Shown in pieces: positions 47,050 to 54,312 of a DNA stretch of 64,000 bases. The first letter of the stretch is position 1. Each line of letters begins with the position of its first letter. Origin of the DNA: Agrilactobacillus composti DSM 18527 = JCM 14202 (GTDB lineage: Bacteria > Bacillota > Bacilli > Lactobacillales > Lactobacillaceae); assembly GCF_001436375.1 (NCBI RefSeq), contig NZ_AZGA01000070.1, positions 1 to 64,000 on the forward strand. Direction: 5' to 3'. Below the pieces are notes generated by a model. It worked only from the letters and a program-made list of their open reading frames with translations. It made no database searches and was not told the origin of the DNA. Position numbers and translations under genes: made by a program.

Positions 47050-49574
47050 ACGAAACTCAAATCACCATTGATGGCAGTCAATTGAAAACTGATGTCAAAG
47101 ATGCCAATACCTTTAAGGGCTTTGGCTATATCAGCTGCAATAATTCTTCCCGGCTCTTATTGGATTATAAAGCCAACCACCCTGCCGTCTACCAACAAAT
47201 TTTAACCATTTTATTTGGCGGTAAGCATCCCCTGTTGCGCCTGTTAAAAGTCGAATTAGGCGATGATGCCAATACCTCTTCTGGGACGGAACCGGCCACT
47301 AAGCGCCGGCAAAGTGAACCGGCTAACGTTTGTCGGGGAGCGGGTTATCAACTGATTGCCGATGCCAAAAAAATTCAACCCCAATTAAAAACCGGCCTAT
47401 TGCGCTGGGGGGAACCGGGCTGGCTAAAAGCCCAATGGCGCCAAGTCAAAAGTGCCGATCCCGATCAGCTAGTACCCGAATCGGCCTTTGAAGCCATGTA
47501 CCAGTGGTATAAGGAAACCATTATTGCCGCTTATAAAACTTACGGTTATTTAATCGACTACGTGGATCCTGACCGCAATGAAACCAAACATCCCATGTTT
47601 GGCTTTATCAAGTGGTTTGCCAAGCGCCTGCAAACTGATACCACCGACTTCCCCGCCGATTTTCCCATCGAGGCTTACCATCAGATCAAACTGATTGCTG
47701 CTGATCAAAACTATGAGACTAACTTTGGTACGGGGATGATTCAAGATGCGGAATTACGACAACTGGTTCAAGCGGTAGGTTATCACTATAATACCGATGA
47801 CGGCCCGGATCAGCCCTATACCCAATTAGCCGATAAATACCACCATGAAGTTTGGTACAGCGAAGGCATTGCCCCCATGACCAGTGGGAAATATCGCATT
47901 CGGGCCAGTGCTAAAACTGGTATTGGTGGCACCCAAAGTGGCTTAGACGTGGCCAATCGGGTTGTGAAAAGTTACTACAAATCCCGCCGCAGTCTTTACT
48001 TGTTCCAACCAGCCGTAGCGGCATATTACCCCGGGGTCAACTACAGCCACAAAGAATTGATCACCGCCCAACATCCTTGGTCTGGTTATTTCGAAGTGGA
48101 CAATGTGGGCCTGCAGATCATCAAGCATTTTACCAATTTTGCCAAAAGTGGTTGGGCAGCAGAATCAGCTTGGCGTTATTTAACCCCAGCTTGTTATAGC
48201 GGCGTTTTGGGGACAGAAAACTTAAGCCAAAATACTCAGGCTGCCAGTTACATGACCCTGATGTCCCCGGATAAAGCTGATTTTTCGACGATTTTAGTCA
48301 ACGACAGCCCCAAACCCCGGACCTATACTTTAAACGTCACCAATACCGCAGCGGCAGCTAAACCCGTTTATTGCTGGACCAGTACTGGTCCCAACAAAGA
48401 CCAGGCAGCTTATGATGCCAACTTGATGCAATTAAGTGCCATCTCCGCGGTGGTCAGCGGCCAAGTTAGTTTTACCGTGGCCCCTTATATGATCGCCACC
48501 CTCACCACCTTAGACCGGCGCCAAGATCCTGAAGTGGCTTACCATGAGATCTTAAGTTCAACCTCAAATAGCGTTTTGACCCAAAGCGACCAAGTTTTAT
48601 ACGCCGATGACTTCAACTACAGTCCTGCCTTTTTAAAGGCCAGAGGCAATACACCCCTTTATACCACGGATCAAGGTGGCGCCTTTGAAGTTGTCCAAAC
48701 CACTACTGGCCCTGCATTGCAGCAAATGATCACAGAACAACAACGGGCCTTAGATTGGGAGTATTCCTTTGCCCCTAACTTCACCTTGGGGGATGACCGT
48801 TGGTGTGATTATAACGTGGCCTTAACCTTTAAATTTGACCACACCACCCAACAAAACTCCCAGGATGGCAACTATCTAGGCATTGGCCTGCGGGAACAGA
48901 CTGACGTCAAAGGCCGTTTGACCAGTGCCCCTTATGTCTTTAAGCTGGATACCAATGGCTATTATGAATTGATCGTCCGCCAGCAAGTTGTCACTTTTGG
49001 CTATGTGGATCTGCTAGATGTCACCAAAGCCCATCTGCTGCAATTTGGCGCCTCGGGCAATACTTTAAGTGCCCAGTTAGATGGTCAGTCTTTAGTGACT
49101 TGGCAAGATACCACTAACCCCACTTATAGCGGTCGTATCAAGGTTGGCTGCGGTTATTACCAAACGCAAATCCAAAATTTGACCATCTCTCGACCAGCTG
49201 ATGGCCAAATCAGCACACAACGGGTGGACAATTTGGCGCCCAGTGTTCACTACAGCGGTAACTGGGACCACCAAGTTGGCTTAGGCAATACATTGTGGCA
49301 GCGCACCTTATCCATTGGGACGGCTGGTCCTGAAACAAAGGTCCAGTTTGAATTTGACGGTAGTGGTTTTAATCTGATTGGCCACCAGTTACATGCCAGT
49401 CAATTAGATATCTACATGGATGGCCGGATTTGGCAATACGCCCTCAGCCCTAATCTTGGCCAAGATAAAGCCTGTCATTTACAAGTTGCTAATCTCTCCC
49501 AAGGTCACCATCAGATAACCCTCCAAGTTGTCACGGGGACCTATTATCTAGATGCCATTGAATATCTAAAATAA
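47046..49574 (+). CDS. GH59-family (galactocerebrosidase-like) glycosidase
   Basis: 842 residues. The N-terminal half resembles animal GALC: SRLLLDY near residue 35, LLKVELGDDANTSSGTEP at 67-83, LRWGEPGW near 119, the RNE at 177-179 (acid/base E179) after IDYVDP, the YSEG at 271-274 (nucleophile E273), and TAQHPWSGYF at 340-349. Then a beta-sandwich (IATLTTL), a lectin-like domain starting at YADDFNYS, and an extra C-terminal beta domain (about 720-842). No signal peptide. Expected to cleave a beta-galactosidic bond; the real substrate is unknown. It overlaps the GH2 gene by 4 bases. Confidence 0.82.
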   Translation: MNETQITIDGSQLKTDVKDANTFKGFGYISCNNSSRLLLDYKANHPAVYQQILTILFGGKHPLLRLLKVELGDDANTSSGTEPATKRRQSEPANVCRGAGYQLIADAKKIQPQLKTGLLRWGEPGWLKAQWRQVKSADPDQLVPESAFEAMYQWYKETIIAAYKTYGYLIDYVDPDRNETKHPMFGFIKWFAKRLQTDTTDFPADFPIEAYHQIKLIAADQNYETNFGTGMIQDAELRQLVQAVGYHYNTDDGPDQPYTQLADKYHHEVWYSEGIAPMTSGKYRIRASAKTGIGGTQSGLDVANRVVKSYYKSRRSLYLFQPAVAAYYPGVNYSHKELITAQHPWSGYFEVDNVGLQIIKHFTNFAKSGWAAESAWRYLTPACYSGVLGTENLSQNTQAASYMTLMSPDKADFSTILVNDSPKPRTYTLNVTNTAAAAKPVYCWTSTGPNKDQAAYDANLMQLSAISAVVSGQVSFTVAPYMIATLTTLDRRQDPEVAYHEILSSTSNSVLTQSDQVLYADDFNYSPAFLKARGNTPLYTTDQGGAFEVVQTTTGPALQQMITEQQRALDWEYSFAPNFTLGDDRWCDYNVALTFKFDHTTQQNSQDGNYLGIGLREQTDVKGRLTSAPYVFKLDTNGYYELIVRQQVVTFGYVDLLDVTKAHLLQFGASGNTLSAQLDGQSLVTWQDTTNPTYSGRIKVGCGYYQTQIQNLTISRPADGQISTQRVDNLAPSVHYSGNWDHQVGLGNTLWQRTLSIGTAGPETKVQFEFDGSGFNLIGHQLHASQLDIYMDGRIWQYALSPNLGQDKACHLQVANLSQGHHQITLQVVTGTYYLDAIEYLK

Positions 49575-49585
49575 AACAGCACTAT

Positions 49586-49637
49586 AAAAGCGCACGTGCC
49601 AAGCGTTCCTAAGGAGCAGCTGGCACATGCGCTTTTT
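49586..49637. terminator. bidirectional terminator after GH59
   Basis: AAAAGCGC and GTGCCA pair with TGGCAC and GCGCTTTTT around a loop that can itself pair (TTCCT with AGGAG). It lies between GH59 (+) and the convergent small ORF (-). Confidence 0.85.
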
Positions 49638-49646
49638 AGTTATTTT

Positions 49647-49907
49647 TTAATTACGCCATTTAACTTGATTCATCAAGGCAGTCACTTCAGAGTAACTGGG
49701 ATAGTCTTTCACATCACCTTTATTGAAAATACTATCTTCGTAATTATTAAACTGATTAGCTAAGTAATAGGCACTTAAATATTGCATCATCGTGCGTTTA
49801 GAAACTTTTTCCACATCAGTATCTGGATCAAAATTCAAATTACTAGCTACTAATTTTGCAAATTCTTTGGGATCTAATTGTAATTCCCGATTAATTTCTT
49901 CAGCCAT
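49647..49907 (-). CDS. small hypothetical protein, unrecognised
   Basis: 86 residues starting MAEEINRELQLDPKEF; AAGGAAGG seven bases before the ATG at 49907 marks the start. Acidic, soluble, mostly helical, rich in Asn, Asp and Tyr (SAYYLANQFNNYEDS). No known domain was recognised. It lies between the GH59 and GH88 genes, 55 bp downstream of the GH88 stop, probably read from the same transcript. A role in the sugar pathway cannot be claimed. Confidence 0.6.
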   Translation of the reverse strand: MAEEINRELQLDPKEFAKLVASNLNFDPDTDVEKVSKRTMMQYLSAYYLANQFNNYEDSIFNKGDVKDYPSYSEVTALMNQVKWRN

Positions 49908-49962
49908 AAGTGACCTTCCTTTCAAATCTCACATTTTTTTGTTATAGTTAAGCACGATAATT

Positions 49963-51129
49963 TTAATTCTTTTGCCATATCCGGGCCGCTAAGTCTTGTT
50001 TGGTCAACTTCAACAGAGCTTCAACAAAGTAGTAATCTGCATAGATGATTGGATATTCATGGCTGGGTTCATGGTATTGGGCCGAGGCTTTGGTAATCAG
50101 ATTATCGCAGGCCTTTGAAAAGTCGCTGCACTGAGCCACTAAGGTTTTTAATAGTGCCACAGCAGTCTGATAGTAGTGCTGGCTATCAGTATCCTCGGTA
50201 ACTTGGGCCAAGCTCAATAAGCCACTGGCTAAAATAGCTTGCGCTGAACTATCAATCCAAGCCGGTTGTGCTGGCTGATTAAAGTCAATTGGCACTAATA
50301 AATTTTTAGGTAATTGACTCAAAACATAGGCGGCTACTTTTTGCGCCTGTTGCCTGTAATAGTCAGTGCCAGTCCGCGCATAACAGGCCGTCAAACCATA
50401 AATAGCCCAGGCTTGCCCCCGGGTCCAGGCGGAGCCATGGCCATAGCCTTGGCCCCCTAGGGACTGCAAATAAATCCCAGTGGCTGGGTCAAACTGGCAA
50501 ATATGCTTCACGGACCCATTGGCGCGGATAAAGTATTTCGCCACTGTATGGGCATGGGCATCGGCAATCAAAGCAAAGCGGGGATCTTGGCTTTGGGCGC
50601 TAGCCCAATACAACAATTCCAAATTCATTAGCGAATCGATAATGACCCAGCCAGCACGGCTAACGCCATTTTCAGGATTCCAAGCCTTGATGAAGTGTCC
50701 GGCAATGTTATAACGCCCCGCTAAAATAGTGGCGGCATGCATAGCTCGCGTCTTAGCCAACTGGTCGCCAGTCAAGGCATAGTGGTACACTGAAGTTGGG
50801 AAAAACATAAAGCCCACATCATGGCTTAGACCATCAAAAAGCTGTAAACTTGTCGCTAGCTTCATTTCAATGTTTTGAGCATTGGTTTGAAACACTGACG
50901 CTGGTTCAAGGGTATAAAGCTGCCACAATAGTCCTGGATAAAAGCCGTTGGTCCACCAGCTGATATTGTTCTGGTCGGCCAGTGGCCCGCTTAGCAAAGA
51001 ATGATTATCAAAATTACCGGCCTTATCCGTGGTATAGGGTATTTTATCCCCTGTTTTAGCGGCGACCCAACGATATTTCGCTACGACTTTTGTGAGCAGT
51101 TCGTTGGCCCAACGCTGATTTTGGTCCAT
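49963..51129 (-). CDS. unsaturated glucuronyl hydrolase (GH88)
   Basis: 388 residues, an (alpha/alpha)6 barrel of GH88 type: WWTNGFYPGLLWQLY (58-72), SHDVGF with D104, IIDSLMNLELLYWAS with D165, GQGYGHGSAWTRGQAWAIYGL, and IDSSAQAILASGLL. D104 and D165 match the two essential Asp residues of bacterial UGL. The enzyme hydrates the 4,5-double bond of unsaturated uronic acid at the non-reducing end, so it normally acts on the products of polysaccharide lyases. No signal peptide. Divergent from the second lacI gene and controlled by the shared region at 51157-51215. Confidence 0.9.
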   Translation of the reverse strand: MDQNQRWANELLTKVVAKYRWVAAKTGDKIPYTTDKAGNFDNHSLLSGPLADQNNISWWTNGFYPGLLWQLYTLEPASVFQTNAQNIEMKLATSLQLFDGLSHDVGFMFFPTSVYHYALTGDQLAKTRAMHAATILAGRYNIAGHFIKAWNPENGVSRAGWVIIDSLMNLELLYWASAQSQDPRFALIADAHAHTVAKYFIRANGSVKHICQFDPATGIYLQSLGGQGYGHGSAWTRGQAWAIYGLTACYARTGTDYYRQQAQKVAAYVLSQLPKNLLVPIDFNQPAQPAWIDSSAQAILASGLLSLAQVTEDTDSQHYYQTAVALLKTLVAQCSDFSKACDNLITKASAQYHEPSHEYPIIYADYYFVEALLKLTKQDLAARIWQKN

Positions 51130-51156
51130 AGTGTCACTTCCTTGAGTAGTATGGGT

Positions 51157-51170
51157 GTTAAACGATTAAC
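51157..51170. promoter_or_regulatory. LacI-type operator at the GH88/lacI promoter region
   Basis: GTTAAACGATTAAC; on the minus strand it contains TTAATCGTTTAA, the same core as at 44859-44870. It overlaps the -35 of the plus promoter and lies just downstream of the minus-strand -10. Confidence 0.65.
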
Positions 51171-51194
51171 TTACTTACGCAACTCTAATATAAT
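51166..51194 (+). promoter_or_regulatory. promoter of the second lacI gene
   Basis: -35 TTAACT (51166-51171), 17-bp spacer, -10 TATAAT (51189-51194). The -35 lies inside the LacI-type operator, suggesting autoregulation. Confidence 0.55.
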
Positions 51195-51215
51195 CGTTCC
51201 TGTAATCGCTGTCAA
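51187..51215 (-). promoter_or_regulatory. promoter of the GH88 gene
   Basis: On the minus strand a perfect -35 TTGACA (51215-51210), 17-bp spacer and -10 TATATT (51192-51187). The -10 overlaps the plus-strand -10 by four bases, so the two promoters face each other. Confidence 0.75.
51201..51214. promoter_or_regulatory. cre site (CcpA) in the GH88/lacI region
   Basis: TGTAATCGCTGTCA fits the cre consensus TGWNANCGNTNWCA at all fixed positions. It overlaps the -35 and spacer of the GH88 promoter and the start region of the lacI promoter, so CcpA bound here should repress both. Confidence 0.75.
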
Positions 51216-51259
51216 TATGTTATGGTCAATAATAGGTTTTTATTTTAAGGAGGTTTATC

Positions 51260-52249
51260 GTGAACAGACCCACAAGCCTAACCGATATTGCAAAATTAGC
51301 CGGCGTTTCACCAGCTACTGTTTCTTATGCTTTGAATGGCAATCGTAAAATTAGTGCCGATACCACCGCTCGAATTTTAAAAATTGCCCAGGATCTGAAC
51401 TACCATCCCAGTAAGATTGCCCAAGGCCTGCGGACCCGGCAATCTAAAATCATCTGTATGCTTATCAGCAGTTTTGAAAGCATCTTTAATGGCGCCCTGG
51501 TGGAAGCCATTAATAAGGAGTTGCATGAGCGTGGTTATGCTTTAGTGGTCATTGCCAACAACAGCACTGAATTGATCAACGCCCAATTATTTGATGGCCT
51601 CATTGTCTTTAATTACACCGCTTCAAAGGCCTATTTTCAAAAAACTGTCAGTGGCTTGAATATTCCTGTGGTAATGATGGCTAATAAATTGGAAGCGGAC
51701 AATGCCGCCAATATCATCATCGATAACCGCCAGGCCCTCACCAGTTTGTGCGGCTTATACGGCCAGTCGGACCATCGCCAAGTTTGTTTTTTCACCGGCC
51801 CGGAAGATTCCTATAATGCCCAAAATCGCTTAGCTATCTGCCAGGACTACTTTAAAGAGAATTATCAAATCGATATCACCCCAGACCTGTATCAGGGCCA
51901 CTTTGACTTTGCCCCTGCCTATAAAGCGGCTAAGCAGTTACTGGCCACCCGACAATATAACTTTTTCTTTTGCTTAAATGATGTGATGGCCCATGGGGTT
52001 TATCGGGCTGCTGAAGAACTGGGCCTAAAGGTAGGCCAAGACATTAGTGTAGTGGGTTTTGATAACATTCAAGCAGCTAATCCGATTTTTGAGCCCAAAC
52101 TCACTACGGCCGATGCCAATATTAACCTATGGAGCCTAGAAGTCGTGTCCAATTTATTAAATCGTGTGGCGCATAAAATGCCTGAGAAAAATCAGACCAC
52201 TTATATTCCCACCATGATGATTCCCGGGGACTCCGTTCACTTCAAATAG
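51260..52249 (+). CDS. LacI family transcriptional regulator (second)
   Basis: 329 residues, GTG start with AAGGAGG upstream. HTH TSLTDIAKLAGVSPATVSYALN, then KISADTTARILKIAQDLNYHPS and the effector-binding core (IICMLISSFES, LFDGLIVFN, FFFCLNDVMAHGVYRAA, ISVVGFDN). Divergent from the GH88 gene. The promoter arrangement and the operator shared with the GH2 and symporter promoters make it a candidate master regulator of the island. Confidence 0.92.
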   Translation: MNRPTSLTDIAKLAGVSPATVSYALNGNRKISADTTARILKIAQDLNYHPSKIAQGLRTRQSKIICMLISSFESIFNGALVEAINKELHERGYALVVIANNSTELINAQLFDGLIVFNYTASKAYFQKTVSGLNIPVVMMANKLEADNAANIIIDNRQALTSLCGLYGQSDHRQVCFFTGPEDSYNAQNRLAICQDYFKENYQIDITPDLYQGHFDFAPAYKAAKQLLATRQYNFFFCLNDVMAHGVYRAAEELGLKVGQDISVVGFDNIQAANPIFEPKLTTADANINLWSLEVVSNLLNRVAHKMPEKNQTTYIPTMMIPGDSVHFK

Positions 52250-52253
52250 CTTT

Positions 52254-52295
52254 TAAAAAAAGACGATAGCCTTTGCGGCGTATCGTCTTTTTTTT
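52254..52295. terminator. bidirectional terminator between lacI and mutL
   Basis: AAAAAAAGACGATA and TATCGTCTTTTTTTT form a 14-bp stem with a 12-base loop and A/T runs on both sides; the mutL stop lies at its right edge. Confidence 0.9.
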
Positions 52296-54303
52296 AAGGT
52301 TGACCATAACTTTGATGGGGATCTTGAATTCGTTTAAACATATGCTCTAAGTCTTTTTCAGTGAATTGGACCAGGACTGGGCGGCCATGGGGGCAATTAA
52401 AGGGATTCTCAGCCTGGGCTAAATGGCCCAAAAGTGCCTTGGCTTGTAGGGAATCTAAATGATGATTGGCCTTAATGGCCCGTTTACAACTCATCATAAT
52501 GGCAGTTTTTTCTCGAAACTTCGCCACGGTCATTTGTTTATTGGCCAAGACTTCATCCACCATTTCCTTAATGGTGTCTTCTTCTTGACCTGCTTTAAAC
52601 CAAGTAGGATGGGTGTGGACCACATAACTATTCTGGCCAAAAGGCTCCAAATGCAGCCCCACTTGGGCTAAGATGTCCAAACGATTTTTGATCGCCAAGA
52701 AATCAGCGCTATTATAATCCAAGACAATGGGTACCAACAAGTTTTGTTGATCTTGGCTGACTTCGCCGATGGCTTGGCGATATTTCTCATAATTTACCCG
52801 TTCCTGGGCCGCATGCTGATCTACCAAGTAAAAGCCATCGGCACTTTCCGCAATCAAGTAGGTGCCATGAATTTGGCCAATATAGGTCAAATTGGGAAAT
52901 CTAGGTTGTTGACTTTGGACACTGGCTAAATCTCGCAGGTTGGTCACTGGTTGATCAGTTTCATCCCCAAAGGGCAAAACCGGCTTTTCGGCGCCATAGC
53001 GCTGATCCCACTTCGCCAAGCGAGCTGGATCTTCAAAAATCGGCGTGGCATTTAAGTCCGCTGGCCGCACCAAGCTATCAGCTTGATTTTGGGGCTGACG
53101 CTGATAGCTAGTCCCAGTAGCTTCTTGAATCTGGGCAGCAGGCTTGGCTGGGATAGGCTGGGACGTCGGCGGCACCTGGGGTTGGGCTTTTGCTGGGGCT
53201 TGTTGGTGTTGGCCTTGCAAGAATTGCGCACTGGTTTGGTCTAAACGCATGGCCAATTGTTCTTTTTTGATTTTGGGCTGCCTGCTGTTTAAATTGGCCA
53301 CGGCATCAGGGATCAAATTTTGAGCGCCTAGCACTTGTTGGATATTGGTGGTGACCAGCTGGCTCAATTCGTCTTCTTTACTCAAGCGGACTTCTTGTTT
53401 GGTAGGGTGCACATTCACATCCACTAAAAAAGGATCCATGGTCAAATTTAAAACAGCTAACGGATACCGCCCCACCATTAATTTACTGCCATACCCGGCA
53501 ATCAGGGCCCGGGTCAACGCATAATTTTTGATATAGCGGCCATTAATGAATAAGGAAACAAAATTGCGATTAGCTCGGGTCAATTTAGGCAAAGATACAA
53601 AACCGCTTAATTTGAAATCCAAATCAGCGCCCGTAACTTCGATCATCTGACGGCCCACGCCAATACTGTAAATTTCCGTAATGGTTCGCAACAAATCGCC
53701 AGAACCGCTGGTCTTTAATAAAATATTGTGATTGTTCGCAAAGGTAACCGCAATATTGGGATGGGCTAAGGCCAAGCGATTGATAATGTCCGCAATGTGG
53801 GATAACTCTGTATTCACGGACTTCACGTATTTTAACCGGGCCGGCGTATTATAAAATAAATCTTTCACCGCCACATAGGTCCCCCGTCTTGAAGACTGAC
53901 GTTTTTGGTCCAGGACTTTACCACCGGCCAGTTCAATTTGGGTCCCTAAACCAGCCTCGGTAGCCGTGAGCATGGTAACTTTGGCCACGGCGGCAATACT
54001 GGCTAAAGCTTCCCCACGAAAACCCAGGGACTTGACCCGAAATAAATCATCGCGATTGCTGATTTTACTGGTGGTATGGGGCAAGAAGGCTAGCGCAACT
54101 TGGGCTTTGGGGATCCCCAGACCGTTATCGCTAATGGTCATGGTCTTTAAGCCAGCATCTTCAATCCCCACATCAATTTGGGTAGCTTTAGCATCAATGG
54201 CATTTTCCACAAGTTCTTTCACCACAGAAGCGGGCCGCTCAATAACTTCCCCAGCGGCAATTTGGTTGCTTAATTGTTCTGATAGTTCGTGAATGTCTGC
54301 CAT
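52294..54303 (-). CDS. mutL: DNA mismatch repair protein MutL
   Basis: 669 residues. GHKL ATPase N-terminus (IAAGEVIERPASVVKELVENAIDA, DNGLGI, GFRGEALASIAAV), a variable Gln/Pro/Ala-rich linker (about 350-470), and a C-terminal dimerisation/endonuclease domain with LVDQHAAQERVNYE and CPHGRPVLVQF. Links MutS recognition to strand incision. Located 9 bp after mutS. Confidence 0.97.
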   Translation of the reverse strand: MADIHELSEQLSNQIAAGEVIERPASVVKELVENAIDAKATQIDVGIEDAGLKTMTISDNGLGIPKAQVALAFLPHTTSKISNRDDLFRVKSLGFRGEALASIAAVAKVTMLTATEAGLGTQIELAGGKVLDQKRQSSRRGTYVAVKDLFYNTPARLKYVKSVNTELSHIADIINRLALAHPNIAVTFANNHNILLKTSGSGDLLRTITEIYSIGVGRQMIEVTGADLDFKLSGFVSLPKLTRANRNFVSLFINGRYIKNYALTRALIAGYGSKLMVGRYPLAVLNLTMDPFLVDVNVHPTKQEVRLSKEDELSQLVTTNIQQVLGAQNLIPDAVANLNSRQPKIKKEQLAMRLDQTSAQFLQGQHQQAPAKAQPQVPPTSQPIPAKPAAQIQEATGTSYQRQPQNQADSLVRPADLNATPIFEDPARLAKWDQRYGAEKPVLPFGDETDQPVTNLRDLASVQSQQPRFPNLTYIGQIHGTYLIAESADGFYLVDQHAAQERVNYEKYRQAIGEVSQDQQNLLVPIVLDYNSADFLAIKNRLDILAQVGLHLEPFGQNSYVVHTHPTWFKAGQEEDTIKEMVDEVLANKQMTVAKFREKTAIMMSCKRAIKANHHLDSLQAKALLGHLAQAENPFNCPHGRPVLVQFTEKDLEHMFKRIQDPHQSYGQP

Positions 54304-54312
54304 ACTGCACCA

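Noticed and set aside
47046-49574. Large GH gene considered as GH30 or GH79
   Set aside because: The order of blocks (SRLLLDY, LKVELGDD, NE, YSEG, TAQHPWSG, then a lectin-like DDFN domain) fits GALC (GH59) much better than either family.
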